Source: Papiliotrema nemorosa
Taxonomy: Eukaryota; Basidiomycota; Tremellomycetes; Tremellales; Rhynchogastremaceae
Direction of reading: 5' to 3'
Length of the DNA stretch: 64,000 nucleotides
Assembly: GCA_032158125.1 (NCBI GenBank)
Contig: JASKOT010000009.1
Span: forward strand, 1 to 64,000
Shown here piece after piece: positions 1 to 11,112 of the stretch. The notes beneath the pieces were generated by a model. That model saw only the letters and a program-made list of their open reading frames with translations. It was not told the DNA's origin and searched no databases. Numbering within the stretch: the stretch's first letter is position 1; every line of letters starts with the position of its first letter. Made by a program: the position numbers and the translations under genes.

Positions 1-40
1 AACCCCCCTAACCCCCCCAAATGGGTATGTAACCCCCCCG
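1..40. repeat. Degenerate telomere-like C-rich repeats
   Basis: The first 40 bases contain runs of six to seven C separated by TAA or AA (AACCCCCCTAACCCCCCC, later TAACCCCCCCG). Cryptococcus-type telomeres are TTAGGGGG repeats, so the C-rich strand reading inward from a left chromosome end would look like this. Only two or three irregular units are visible, so this is either the eroded inner edge of a telomere or an error-prone contig end. Confidence 0.5.
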
Positions 41-124
41 TACCAGACGGCTCAACCCGGTAAATTTGCCCAACAGGCCAGTCTGGGATCAGTACATCTC
101 TCGACCACCGTCTTCATCCATTGT

Positions 125-892
125 TTGACAACCACGGGATGTGACACTATCCGGCTCAAGGCATACGGACAGAAAACACCATTGGTGGACAGGTTCGTTG
201 CCAAGGAACCAGCTCAACTGGATCATCGTTGGGCCGAACACAACGAATGGGACATTGGTCAGATCTTCATCTTGCCTTACATTTGGCTGTTTGCCTCGAG
301 CACAGGAAGGACACATGGAGTGACCCATTATCCGATGATGGTGCCAGGGTCAGGTGGATACGGTACGGTCAACTTGAAAGTCAGCCATCGGGCCCGTCAC
401 TTCTCTGTCAAGGTGTACCCAAAGGTCATACACGTGATCAAGTCCTTCAACAGTCGGCTACAAGGGGCAATACCAAGGACATTGCAGGGCGTGAGGAATC
501 AGGTGGCTGCCAGTCTACGGATGATCCACTCTTTGACCAGCAAGGACGACAAGGCCCTTGGGGGTTTCCGCATAGAGGTCACCGTCAAAGCACCCAGTCT
601 TTGAGAAGCCCACAAATTGGTCAAGGCAACAGGTTTCCTGAGCCCAAGCTACTGGCTCGGTCTAGGAGATGGACCTCATCCGCCAACCACCCTGACGGCT
701 CAAGTGATCACTCGGGAAGGGTTGCTGGCCAACGCCAACTGGGTCTATCAGCAAGCCGTTCAAGCCGACATCTTCCATGGCAGGGGTAGTGATCGTCCAA
801 CCAAGGAACAGATCCAGGCTTTGACCGACATCCTCAATGGGTTGGGCTGGAACATTTTTGCTGACTTAGTCACTTTAACCCAATCACTTTAA
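125..892 (+). pseudogene. Subtelomeric ORF remnant with one in-frame stop
   Basis: One reading frame stays open from 125 to 892 except for a single TGA at 602-604. The upstream part ends ...VKAPSL and the downstream part continues EAHKLVKATGFLSPSYW with no frame change. Without that stop the frame would encode about 255 residues. It does not begin with ATG, so it is probably also cut at the 5' side, toward the chromosome end. No family was recognised; the amino-acid composition looks like a normal globular protein. The final codons run into a 14-bp tandem duplication. A TGA read as a sequencing error, or a short unrecognised intron, are alternatives to a true pseudogene. Confidence 0.4.
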
Positions 893-897
893 CCCAA
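870..897 (+). repeat. Perfect 14-bp tandem duplication
   Basis: TCACTTTAACCCAA occurs twice head to tail, at 870-883 and 884-897. It overlaps the last codons of the ORF remnant and supplies its stop codon, suggesting the original 3' end of that gene has been rearranged. Confidence 0.8.
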
Positions 898-1563
898 GAA
901 AAGATTGCTGCACTGTGTGGTTGATTGGTGCAACAGCAATGGTGGTGATTGGTGCAAGCTGCGTCAATCGCAGGGGAATTAGTTGGATATTGGGCTTATC
1001 GCAATGGCCTATTGTGCTGATTGGTGCAACTCATCTGCGTTGTGTCCAGGATATGTGACTGCTGTGACACCAATCGATTGCAGTAATCAAAGACGGGCAA
1101 TAGGTTAGGTGATCCCGTCTGACACTTGTAACCCGATTGTTGTTCGACTTCATGCATCAGCGTTATACGCTTCACAGCCCCGAAGTCCCCGTCTTTGGGC
1201 GACTTGATACATATACGTTACTATAGTGACCCGACTTGTGACTATCTCGCCTGAAAAGCAATACAGGCCCACACAGTCTCTACGAGTTACTGACATCGCT
1301 TTACTACGCCGAGATCTTTTGGATTGTCACTGCCGGTCGCGATCATATCTGCAGCGTGACTCCTTGTGCAATGTTCAAGCGCTTGTTCGTAAATGCCAGC
1401 TGAGTGAGGACAACACCGCCGACAACGCGCAGAATGTGTCATCCTACCCTATTTGAGAGACGTCATCAAGTGCATGACGTCGTTCAATTCTCCACAATCT
1501 TACTTCGAGCACGAAAACTCTCATCCTTTACTCTTGACATATCACTATCGATACCCAGACATC
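893..1563. other. Subtelomeric spacer before the enolase gene
   Basis: Apart from the short repeats described separately, no coding sequence was recognised here. The right part must contain the enolase promoter; no clear TATA box was seen. The bases just before the ATG (CAGACATCATG) are a plausible translation-start context. Confidence 0.5.
923..1029 (+). repeat. Three dispersed copies of GATTGGTGCAA
   Basis: The 11-mer GATTGGTGCAA is present at 923-933, 947-957 and 1019-1029, all in the same orientation, within about 110 bp. It includes an inverted CCAAT box (ATTGG). It could be a decayed subtelomeric minisatellite or a cluster of protein-binding sites; the sequence alone does not decide. 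Confidence 0.7.
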
Positions 1564-3247
1564 ATGAGCTTCATCTCGGTGGAAGCATCACAGATCTTTG
1601 ACTCGCGTGGGAATCCCACGGTCCAAGTAGTCATTGAAACTACATCCGGTGAATTACAGCGAGTGGTCCGAGAGTCTGATAATGTCTGACGTATGCAGGT
1701 CGTTTCGTGGCCGGTGTCCCCTCGGGAGCGTCGACTGGGACTCACGAGGCTGTAGAACTACGAGATCAAGGCGCCGCATATGGCGGTAAAGGTATGGTCT
1801 CCAAGGAACCCGAACCCGAACTTTCACTGATCCAGTACAGGCGTTAGTCGCGCTATTGATGCTGTCAATACGATATTAGGGCCCGCTCTACTGAGGTCCA
1901 ATCTGAAGCCAGATGAGCAAGCTCGGATCGATCAGTTGTTGATCGAACTTGACGGGACGGACCTCAAGAGCAAGTGCGGTGCGAATGCTATTCTCGGTGT
2001 ATCCATGGCTGCTGCTCGAGCAGGAGCCGCCGAGAAGGTGGGTCGAGATTGTTACCACGCAGTTTACATACTGAGCCAAGGGAGTCGAACTTTTCGAACA
2101 TCTCGCCGATCTTACCTTTCCCGACCGAGACAAGGAAAAGACCTACTGCATGCCTGTCCCTTGTACCAATCAGCTCAATGGAGGGGTTCATTCCGGCAAT
2201 CAGCTGGCGCCTCAAGGTAGGTCGCCTTGCCGAGTTTTTAGCTAAAAACGTCAGAGTTTATGGTCCTACCGACTGGTGCTACCTCTTTTGAAGAGGCCAT
2301 GCAGATAGTGACCGAGTGCTACCACTCGCTCAAAGGGGTCATCACGACTAAGTTTGGCCTCAGCGGTGCGTCTGCGAGGGCACACAAATTCGATAGACGG
2401 TTGATGATTAGGAACCGGAATCGGAGACGAGGGAGGTTTTGCGCCGCCAGTCGACGCAATCAGAGACGCCCTGGATCTGCTTGTCGAAGCCGCCGACAGA
2501 GCTGGGCATAAAGACAAGGTTCATTTCGCCATCGATCCCGCGTCATCCGAGTTCTTCATCAATGGCAAATACGATCTCGACTTCAAGTCTTCGGAAAAGG
2601 CTGAAACCCATCGGACCATGACGCCTCACGAAATGGCTGAAATGTATGCACAACTGCTCGACGACTACCCGATTATTCTGCTCGAAGATCCATTCGCAGA
2701 AGATGACTGGGAGAGCTGGACAGCTTTTATGAAGACTATCAAAGGGAAAGTGGAAGTGGTGGGAGACGACTTGCTCTGCACGCAAGTGAAGAGGGTGGAA
2801 ATGGCCCATCAACGGGCAGCATGTGACGGTTTGTTGCTCAAGGTAAGGCCGCGATTCGATTTCTGCGCTCACCACTCTCGAAGATCAATCAAGTGGGAAC
2901 CATTAGTGAAGCTATCGAGGCGTGAGTCTGGCTGTCAAATCGTCACGCTAACAACTGCAGCGCAAAACTAGCTTATAGCTACGGCTGGGCTGTCTTTGTT
3001 TCTCATCGTAGCGGAGAGACTGTTGACGACTTCATTGCTGGTAGGTCAACCTTGGAGACGACGGGCTTACAACTCTTCAGACATTGTCGTGGGACTTCAG
3101 GCCGGTCATATCAAGTCGGGGGCACCTTGCCGTGGAGAACGATTGGCAAAGTACAATCGCCTGCTGGAGATTGAAAGGCTTCTGAAGAGACGAGGACACC
3201 CCGTGACCTATGCTGGAGCAGATTTTCGACATGCTGCGTCGCGGTAG
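1564..3247 (+). CDS. Enolase (phosphopyruvate hydratase), divergent subtelomeric copy
   Basis: The product interconverts 2-phosphoglycerate and phosphoenolpyruvate in glycolysis. It starts [20 protein letters not shown], the enolase N-terminus. Spliced by hand it keeps the main catalytic and metal-binding elements: GVPSGASTG loop, [15 protein letters not shown] (His and Glu), [36 protein letters not shown] (Lys), SHRSGET (His) and AGHIKSGAP (Lys). Length is about 430 residues, normal for the family. Several short introns interrupt it; the first is 1649-1698, giving [11 protein letters not shown]. The C-terminus ends [12 protein letters not shown] rather than the usual NFH-type tail, and the metal-site segment reads GDDLLCTQ instead of the common DDLTVTN. 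These differences and the position suggest a paralogue rather than the housekeeping enolase. It appears intact. Confidence 0.9.
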
Positions 3248-3972
3248 GCCCCCAAGGGGGAGGTGATTACCGAGTCGATTGGATACTTCGAATCACGTTG
3301 CAGTTCAAAAGGATGACTGTTTCGACACTTGACCACATTCTAGACCGCCCTTTGTCATATCATTATACATGTACGATAACGCATTCCGTATCAGTACAGC
3401 GTTGTGAGACTCAGCGTTCACTAGGCGATCCTCACCAGTCTTGACAAGTGCAATGCCGACTTGCTTGCATTGGCATCATCATCGGAGTGTCCTTTGCACA
3501 TCCTTTCCGGGCTCATGGCTCGATCGATTAACGGCTAAGCTCGATTCCCAAAATTGATCGGCGTTGGCCTCAGTTCATGCATTTGCCGGACATGGCAGAA
3601 TCGCTTGCCTGCTGGGCATCTGTATGACTGCATGAAAAGAAAGGCGCTTGGACATTAGCCATGTTTTGATGATCAACGAGCTGACCCTCTTAACCGAGAT
3701 TGTTCGGGTGCTTGAGCGTGAGACCATCGGAACACCGAGATGGTCACATTTGCTCTGGGGTCACCTACTCCAGCGCGGAAGAGGCATGGTGATTCCCGCA
3801 GGGACTGTCCGCTTCGGTGCATCAAATCGCCCGAACCTCCGGAATTCTGGAAACGGGCCGAACACGATTACTAGTCCCATTCCGGGGCATTAACGACGAA
3901 ACCATATTATATTGTGCACTCTCAGCTGCGCATCTCTTTCCCCAGTTGTCATCATATTCTAACGGGGCAGCC
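3248..3972. other. Intergenic spacer with promoter of the dioxygenase gene
   Basis: No convincing gene was seen. The plus-strand reading frame at 3648-3893 has no recognisable features. An AT-rich TATA-like stretch (CATATTATATTG, about 3902-3913) lies roughly 60 bp before the next ATG. Confidence 0.5.
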
Positions 3973-5341
3973 ATGGCCTCCTCAATACAGTCAGTTAGCA
4001 CCAAGATGTGGACGCCGCCCTCTGCCAGGCTCTCACCACTCACCGATGCCGACAAGGACGACTTGGAGCAAATCTGTTCGTACCCAGAGCCCGGGGATAC
4101 CGCCATCTGACATGCACGCGGCTAATCTGCAGGTCAACGCGAATTAGATCCTTGTTTGCTACCTCTTGCTGACAGAATTGAGCAGCGCGTGCCAATGTAC
4201 GACGCTGCAGAGCTCTCGAAACTCATCACCTCATCGTCGGAATCTCGTATCTCTGTGCTCGATGAGCTCCATCGGGCGCTCTCAGTCGGACCCGGCCTTT
4301 TCGTGATCCAGGGATTGATAAGTGCAGATCTCATGGACAGGGTAGACAAAGCCTCAGAGGAGATTCATCAGACCTGGCCAGCTCAGGGAGGAGGGAAACA
4401 ATCTATGCGAACCAGTGCTTTCGTGGAGAAGCTCGCCTTGAAGGATCCGGAGACCTATGCGGAGTATTTTGGAAACGAAGTGCTGTACGTACACTCGGAG
4501 ACTCGGGCTGATCACCAGTGCTACCGCTGCAGAAGCATGGCTCGGGCCAGCGTACAGAATCTACGCCGATCTGAACTCGGTCACGCAAGGCAATGTCCAA
4601 CCCATTCATCGAGATTATCGTGGGTTACAATCTAGCCACGCTGATCTCCCAGCCCTCAGTCACCTCCCTACCGATCGCATCCCCTCTTACCCCGTCCTTT
4701 CCCAAATGTCCAGTCAGTATCAGACCCTCCAAGGCGCTGTTGCCCACACCGATATGTCACTGGAGACTGGACCCACTCGATTGGCACCCTTCAGTCATCA
4801 ATTCCAAAAGGGGTACATGGCGATCGGAAAGCCAGATTTTATGGATATTGCCGATCGTCACATGTCGCAGCTCCCTTTGAAGCGCGGAGACGCTATCATC
4901 TTCAACCCCGCCTGCTTTCATCAACCGGGGTTGAATACGACAGATAGTCCTCGCCAAGCGTGCTTGTTCCAAATTGCCAGTCCCTGGACCATTCAGATGG
5001 TGCTTTTGGATCGTGCAGCGATGACGAAAAGTGTCTGGCCAGTCATGAAGAGGTGGGCAAAGGAGATTGATGACGCAAAGTCCTCGACCGGGACTGGAGG
5101 CGAGGGGACGAAGCGCACGTCTCAATTGGAAGCCTTGATCGCCGCGACGTGCGACGATTTTGCGTATCCGTTCAACTGGCGAGCTAGTCATGTGAGTGTC
5201 AACGATGACCGGGGGGTGGAACTGACTGTGTAGAGTGATCAGACGCAAGCTCAAATGATACGCGCAGCGTTGGACGGGCAGTGGGAAGAAGAAAAGGTGA
5301 TGCAGGCCCTGGACAGCATCGATGCCAGCAAGCGATTATAG
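3973..5341 (+). CDS. Phytanoyl-CoA dioxygenase (PhyH) family protein
   Basis: Members are non-haem Fe(II)/2-oxoglutarate oxygenases; the substrate of this fungal subgroup is not known from sequence. The spliced product has the subgroup's landmarks: GPGLFVIQGL near the N-terminus, IHRDYRGLQS, then LQGAVAHTDM (His-x-Asp iron ligands), a TRLAPFSHQFQKGY segment, LPLKRGDAIIFNPACFHQPGLN (distal His), and an alpha-helical C-terminus ending QALDSIDASKRL. Introns are inferred with donors near 4076, 4491 and 5190; the second, about 34 bp, restores NEVLLATAAEAWLGPAY. No signal peptide is present, so it should be intracellular. The iron ligands are conserved, so it is probably active. It faces the same way as the enolase but has its own promoter. 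Confidence 0.8.
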
Positions 5342-5718
5342 CTGAATGTGGTCGTATCCCCCCTTCGTCCTTATCTTTGCGAACCCCGCGCCTGACACCA
5401 GGCCCCTGCAACCCGCTTCACAAGCTGGTAAAAGGTCGTCGCAAGGTCGACAGATCCATTGAATGATGCAGGTCGCGCGAGAATATTGTTATCCATTCGA
5501 GTGAAACAGCTGAAAGAGTGATGAGCCGACACCAATAAGTTACAAAAGCAACCACGTCTAGTCCTTCTAGTTTTCCCCATTGCAGTCACCCATGATCTGG
5601 TCAGCGGTCTTGCACCTGCATGCGCAATCTCGCCTGATTGCCTAATCTGACTCAAGAACCGCTGGCCTCTCCAGACTCCTCCTTATCTTACGAGCTTGAC
5701 CCCGTGCCGTGAGCCCGC
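5342..5718. other. Convergent 3' spacer
   Basis: This lies between the ends of the plus-strand dioxygenase and the minus-strand transporter. It should contain both polyadenylation regions. No gene was recognised. Confidence 0.5.
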
Positions 5719-7552
5719 CTATCTGAGTTGAGGCTCCCCTTCCGGCCGAATCTCACCGCCGTTCATCTCCTCGTCCGAAGACTCTGTGATCTTCAAGACG
5801 GCGGGCACTACGCAGGAGCCTCAGCATACAATAGGTTAAGCGGAACCCTGCTACTCACAAGCAACGACGAGTGTGATAGCAATGAGCGCCCAGTTGCTGA
5901 TGAATTGTTTGCGAGCCGAGAGGTTGTCGGTCGTAAGCTGATAGGCAATAGCAGCCCCGACAGATTGTGATACTTTGTATATCGCTACCAACTTGCCCGC
6001 TTGATTGGGCGTCGAGCACATTGCGCCAAGTAGCCAGTACGACAGCTGAATAATCAGCGTAGCGCTACAAGAGCAAGCTGGGTGACGCACCGATTGCCAT
6101 AGAGCATCGAGCATTCCATAACAAAAGTACAAGATCGCTGGGCCGGCGTAATAGGATGAACGCATCTTGATCCATTGCACCGGATTGTGCTCTCGAACGT
6201 TCTCAAACGCCAAGCCACCTCCCATGACAGCGTTGCCAAAGACGAACACGATCGCCCAGCCGATAAGAGCTCTTTTAGGACGTGATACCCTGGGCATGTC
6301 GAGCACAGCCCCGATAAAGAAACCCCCGAACATCTGTGCACCCCAATAAAGCGCAGAATTCCTACCCATCAACTCGATGGTCAGCTTTGCAAACCTACAG
6401 TGTGCGTCCATCAAGGTCGAACGATAAACCGTTCACGATATTCTGCTGATACGAATAGAACCAGTTGGCACTGAAGAACATTGGGATGAGGAAGATGACC
6501 CTGCTATTCAGCAATGTCGAGTTGGAAACAGACCCACCGCTTCTCGTGTCGAATCTCAAGAAGGGAGAGTACCTCTCGCCGTACCACCGCGACAAATCGT
6601 TTACCCATGGGCAGTTGTGCATTGACTACCGCCAATTCTACGCCAGCCGAGGATCCGTCAGATCGTACTACCTTGTGTGGGGGAGCAAGACAGCAGGCCA
6701 GAATAGCTCCGAAGATCATGATCGCGATGAATGCTGAGAGTCAGGGGACAATCGTCGTACTGTGCATATACTGACCCCAATATGTCGAATGAGAGATGGT
6801 GCCCGCAGTCGGTCTGCCATAATTCTGGCCAAATGCGATGAAAGCGCCGATCATACCCCCTAGATTGAAAATGATCCAAAAGGCTGCAATGGCCCGACCT
6901 TTTTGATGGGGTAGAGGACTACGATCAGCACCAGCCGCAATACGCAGCTCACTATGAAAGCATGACAGCTCCTTGGGTGAGCCAGAAAAAGGCACTTCCG
7001 AGTCCCAGGATGGCTCCAGACGCTACCACAAACGCTCCTTGACCTCGAATCGAGTAGTTGAGCAAAGCACCAGAGTACAAGGCATATGTCCACCCCCCGA
7101 GGCCCATGGCTTTCACTCCGATGATCTCGAAGACTGGCACACAGACTATGAGGTAGGAGGCAGCTCCGGTCGCGGTGAGCGCGACACTTGATTGGGCGGA
7201 GATGTGAGCTGCAGATGAGTGTTTTGCGGCATTGTATGACCGTACGATCGACATTTCCACCTCCTCCCATGCCGGACATTGCGTTGTACATGCCAGGACA
7301 ACAGAATGCGACCAGACTTGTGAGCAGGATCTGGGTCCATGCAGAAGTCTGTCCCAGTGTCAGCGTAAAACAGCGCCGTATGACACCTACGTAGTAGCGA
7401 TAGGCCCATGACCTGTTGGCCCTTGCATCGTCAACTTGCGCTTCGACTTGGAGCAGTCCGGCGTCGACTTCGGGTAGCTTTGGTTCTGCAGCGGACACTT
7501 GGAGGTTGGACTGAGGATCTTCAGCGCCATTTCAAGATAAGGAACATACCAT
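5719..7552 (-). CDS. UNC93-like major facilitator membrane protein
   Basis: The spliced product is a polytopic membrane protein of the UNC-93/DUF895 branch of the major facilitator superfamily. Recognisable segments include CCPGMYNAMSGMGGGG in helix 1, FWIIFNLGGMIGAFIAFGQN in the middle and MFGGFFIGAVLD near the C-terminal half. Fungal members are usually annotated as putative transporters with unknown substrates. Many introns interrupt it. The best start is an ATG at 7550-7552 followed at once by an intron (7511-7549, GTATGT...CTCAG), so exon 1 would be the start codon only and the protein begins MSNLQVSAAEPKLPEVD; the long frame downstream has no ATG of its own. The last intron is 5808-5858 and the final exon adds a hydrophilic tail ending EGEPQLR. 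Another UNC93-like gene lies at 46.8 kb. Confidence 0.75.
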
Positions 7553-7591
7553 CCTGGCCGTGGTCGTCGTTCAGGACTGTGATCCTGCACC

Positions 7592-7597
7592 TATATA
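7592..7597 (-). promoter_or_regulatory. TATA box of the UNC93-like gene
   Basis: TATATA (in GGTATATAGG on the minus strand) lies about 40 bp upstream of the proposed start codon at 7552, consistent with the short promoters in this window. Confidence 0.5.
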
Positions 7598-7999
7598 CCT
7601 GGACTACGGAGTTTGCGGAGTTTGCGACCCCGAGGGACGACGAATGCTTATCGACCATCACACGCGCTAACTACATTGGTACTCGGAGTGCGGCGTTTTG
7701 ACCGTTGTATATACAAGGAATGATCGTAGCTCTCAGTGTGTTCAAAATTGCAGGTGGAGTCAGAGTGTTATCGGTGCTTGCGTAGTTCAGCTCTCGATCA
7801 TCAATCAGCCGGTCCGGTCTTTCCCCCGGTGTAATTTGGGCAGAAAACACACCCTGAAGCTCCATGCGGTGCGATGCTGCGAGCGGAGCATAGATGGCGA
7901 AGAAATGGCAAAGTGTGCTTATGCATGTGCTACACCCATGTGCTCTGAATAAAAGACTAATATCGTCACGGATCCCTCTGCTCTCCCTCGAATGAAGGA
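7598..7999. other. Spacer between two minus-strand genes
   Basis: It holds the upstream region of the UNC93-like gene and the 3' region of the glycoside-hydrolase-like gene. No coding sequence was recognised. Confidence 0.45.
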
Positions 8000-9869
8000 T
8001 TACTTTTGCATGAAAACCGCAGCCACAGAGTTACCTGGCATGACAAAAGTGGTGATACCCTCCGCTTGGGTCACGTTGCCAAATAGGACATTCACGATAG
8101 TCCCAGAAACGTCGGTCAGGTTGAATGTCTGCTCCTTGAGAAAGAAGTTGGCAGCCGCAACGAGTGCGACTGTCCCATTCGCAACATTTGCGGTCCAGGA
8201 AGCCACGTCCAGATTGTTCAGACCAGGGTAAGGCAGCGTTGTGTTGACTGCCGACCGCGTTTCGGCATGTTCAGTGAAAAAGTAATCGTAGTCGGTGACC
8301 ATTTGAGCGATCAGCGAAGCATTCTGTACGTGAGCTTTGGCGTGACGGTACTGGCCTAACCGTAAATGCAGTCAGAGGCGCTCCAGGAGCATCAAACGGT
8401 GTCACCCCGGCGGCACCGTGGTTTAGCGCGACCACCATCTGAACGGCAAGATCGGATCCCGTGGGACCTGCGGTCCAAAAGGTCGCAGCTTGATCATCGA
8501 ATGCCTGCGGTACCGACCATACTTGTTTCGTGCGGTATTTGCCCGCCAGCCGTGCGCGATTTATTGCTGAATCGATTCGACTCGTGATATCGTAGATAGA
8601 TCCTTCGCAGCTGTCGCAGCCCGAGACGCCAAAGTACTTGTCGCATGGAGTCCCATACACACGAGAAAATGCGCCATTGAGGTTGATCGGATAAGGATCG
8701 ACACCGATTTGATCTGCCCCGTTCAAACCGTACTCTGTGAATTTGTAGTTTTCGCAATTCAGAGTGACAGACACAGGTCGGTAACCATCAAGCTCGTAGA
8801 TCTTTTGGTATGCCAACATGGTAGTATTGCTTCCATAATCCGATCCATCGGGCTCATCTCCAGTGTACCAGCCGATGAGGTTGGTCCGGTTTTTGACCCG
8901 CTCGACGAGCTCTTCGACCGCTGTTAGGTTGGTGAACCCTTCAAGTTCAGTTGCGTTTGCACGGTCGGCTTACGGTCGGACATGTCCAGCACAAAGTGCA
9001 TACCCAGGCTGTCGAGCGTATCTAGGTACGCGTTGAAAACATCCACAGCCGGAAATGCCGGTCGTACATGGACTATGTTCATGCCGTACTCGTGAGCTTG
9101 ATGAAGCCGATCGAGGGGGAGCAATGTGGGCTATGATGAGAATGATCCTCTGCACAGACTTACGTTGGTGGTACTGTTTTGACCAATCTCCTGATTTTCA
9201 GCCGCGATTTGCACGATCTGCTTACATCGTAGAAGCCGACGGGTATGATCTTCTTCCATTGGATTTCGCCCGCGGTAGCATTCCTCACCATGGTCGAGCC
9301 GGACATCCGGTCGATCTTTGCTCCACAGCCTCCCCAAGGAGGCGGAACCCTATATGACAAGTCCCCGTGTGTCGTAAACGTCTGGTTGCCCGCTTGAGCA
9401 GCGCACGTGAGCTTGTACGCCGTGTTCGACGCCGTCACGTTGGCGAGGGACATGGGGATTACGTTTCCCAGCGTGCCCGGAGCGACTGATCCACTTCCCA
9501 GCACTGATCCGTTCAGACTTATGACGACGGTCAGATTGCCGCTGGATCCATAATCTGATTTCAGCACTTCTCATAGTTGGACCACTGACAAGCGGATCCA
9601 ATGTCATTTGTGACATTTGCGTCGATTATGATGGCGGGAGGATCAACCTCGTCGTCGCCAGTGAGGTAAAAGGAGCTCTTTGTCGTACATTGTAGATCCA
9701 ACAAAGGCGTTGCAGAAACATCAGGATACGGATATGTGTAGGTGAGACTTGTCGGCATGGGTGCTCCATACTCGTAGAATTTACCGCACCATTTCTTGAA
9801 GTCTTGCGCAGCAGTCGGACGGAAGGCTGCCAACGTTGCAATGAGTGGTAAAATCCTTCGAGTGAACAT
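8000..9869 (-). CDS. Secreted glycoside-hydrolase-like TIM-barrel protein
   Basis: The product begins MFTRRILPLIATLAAFRPTAAQD, a clear signal peptide, so it should be secreted. After an N-terminal beta-rich region with repeated N-glycosylation sequons comes a barrel-like region: AHEYGMNIVHVRP, LDSLGMHFVLDMSD, LIGWYTGDEPDGSD, ADQIGVDPYPI. Its DEP motif at a strand end is typical of acidic catalytic positions in clan GH-A-like enzymes, but I cannot assign a GH family. The C-terminal part is another beta-rich domain (TNVANGTVALVAAANFF type) ending AAVFMQK. Short introns are present; one of about 37 bp joins TNDIGSA to YGSSGNLTVV. It lies divergently from the sugar transporter at 11.1 kb, suggesting shared control and a role in releasing sugars outside the cell. 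Confidence 0.7.
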
Positions 9870-9915
9870 TCTGCGCGCCGAGTTTGTTTGCGAGGGAACT
9901 AGCGCTGGGGGCGGC

Positions 9916-9924
9916 TATATATAT
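9916..9924 (-). promoter_or_regulatory. TATA box of the secreted hydrolase-like gene
   Basis: TATATATAT lies 47-55 bp upstream of the minus-strand start codon at 9869, in a normal position for this window. Confidence 0.5.
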
Positions 9925-11028
9925 GTGTGCAAACCCTCTTCGCACATGCAGCCTCACGACACGATAATCTACCGTTTCATATGCATGCCTCAAAACTGTT
10001 ATCGAGCTTAGTGTACAATTACGGGTGGATGTGCACGTTGAGCATTAGCGCCGGTCAAAACGGCGGAGTGCTAGTGGGTCTGTTTCGGGCCGAGCGACAA
10101 CCGTCATTATTATTGTCCTGTCCTATGGTCAGCGATAGCAGCATGACACATGCTCTGCAGCGTCGCAGCAGGGGAGAGACCGAGATAAAAGCTCGGTGCA
10201 CGGCTGTTCCCCACCTCCGACCTTTTCTACTCTTGCAGTGAGCGAATTGATGCAAAAAACGCCTATTAGGTATCGTACGTCGTCGTAGCATTGCGAAAGC
10301 CTGTCAGGAATCGGTGGATCATTTTACAGCGAATTGTCGAGCGTGCCTTGCTGTTCGGAGTGGGGCTTTTTCTGCAAGTCTTTCTAAAAATCAATCAAGA
10401 AGGGCGCAGCAATGGCAAGCGAGGGAGCTTCGGTGACAGAGGTTCTATGGGGCGAATCGTGATGACTCTGTCAGCTTGGGTCGCTGGGTTAGACAAAGAA
10501 GGTAACAAGTCGATGCATCTGCTGAAGGATACAATGGTTGACCACCTATGATATTTGTGTCATGCGTACAATAGGTCTGCTTGATCGCCAAGGATCGAGC
10601 GATATAGCTGCTTGGCAGTCCCCTGTGAGGCATCGAGGTCCGGTCGCGCCTGATCGTAATCGAAACGATGTTCTTCCGGTATCCTTGCGAGTGTTACGGA
10701 CGATCTCACAATGCGCGAGACTCTGAGCTACCCATGCTGTCCCTGTGACTGTCCGTTCAAAAAGGCTGAGAAGATTGAAATATGACATTTCTGGTCGATC
10801 CCCTCGGTTCAATTGATCGCGCGCTTGAGTCCCCTTGGTCGGATGAACGTAACAGCGCGTACTCCATTCGAGATCTTCCGCCGCTGCATGCATGGATGGA
10901 GACTCCAGTTGGGCATTTGCAAATTGTCCTTTTCCGTTACTTCGCCCGGAGGAATTGTCCCTCGACTCGGACGATCTGTCAGCGGTTCCCGTCGCTGGAT
11001 CTGTGCTCAACCGAGTGGTCGACTAATG

Positions 11029-11041
11029 TATATATATATAT
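11029..11041 (+). promoter_or_regulatory. TATA repeat upstream of the sugar transporter
   Basis: An alternating TA tract (TATATATATATAT) ends 71 bp before the ATG at 11113 and is a good TATA-element candidate. Confidence 0.5.
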
Positions 11042-11112
11042 GCGCATATGGGAACAGCGGGCATTGGTTCTGCTCGGAAACAAGGCTGAGCACCTCAGCA
11101 TCGAGTCGCAAA

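Larger units (their letters stand above)
9870..11112. other. Divergent promoter region, hydrolase-like gene and sugar transporter
   Basis: About 1.2 kb separates two start codons pointing away from each other. It has TATA boxes at each end (9916-9924 minus, 11029-11041 plus). The frames inside it, including a minus-strand one at 10546-11010, have no recognisable domain and no supporting context, so I treat it as a shared regulatory region. Confidence 0.5.

Noticed and set aside
229..789. Plus-strand 186-codon frame overlapping the subtelomeric remnant
   Set aside because: It is Ser/Gly/Arg-rich and looks like an out-of-frame reading of the better-composed frame 125-892.
10546..11010. Minus-strand 154-codon frame in the divergent promoter
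   Set aside because: No domain, composition like random sequence, and it covers the promoter of the sugar transporter.
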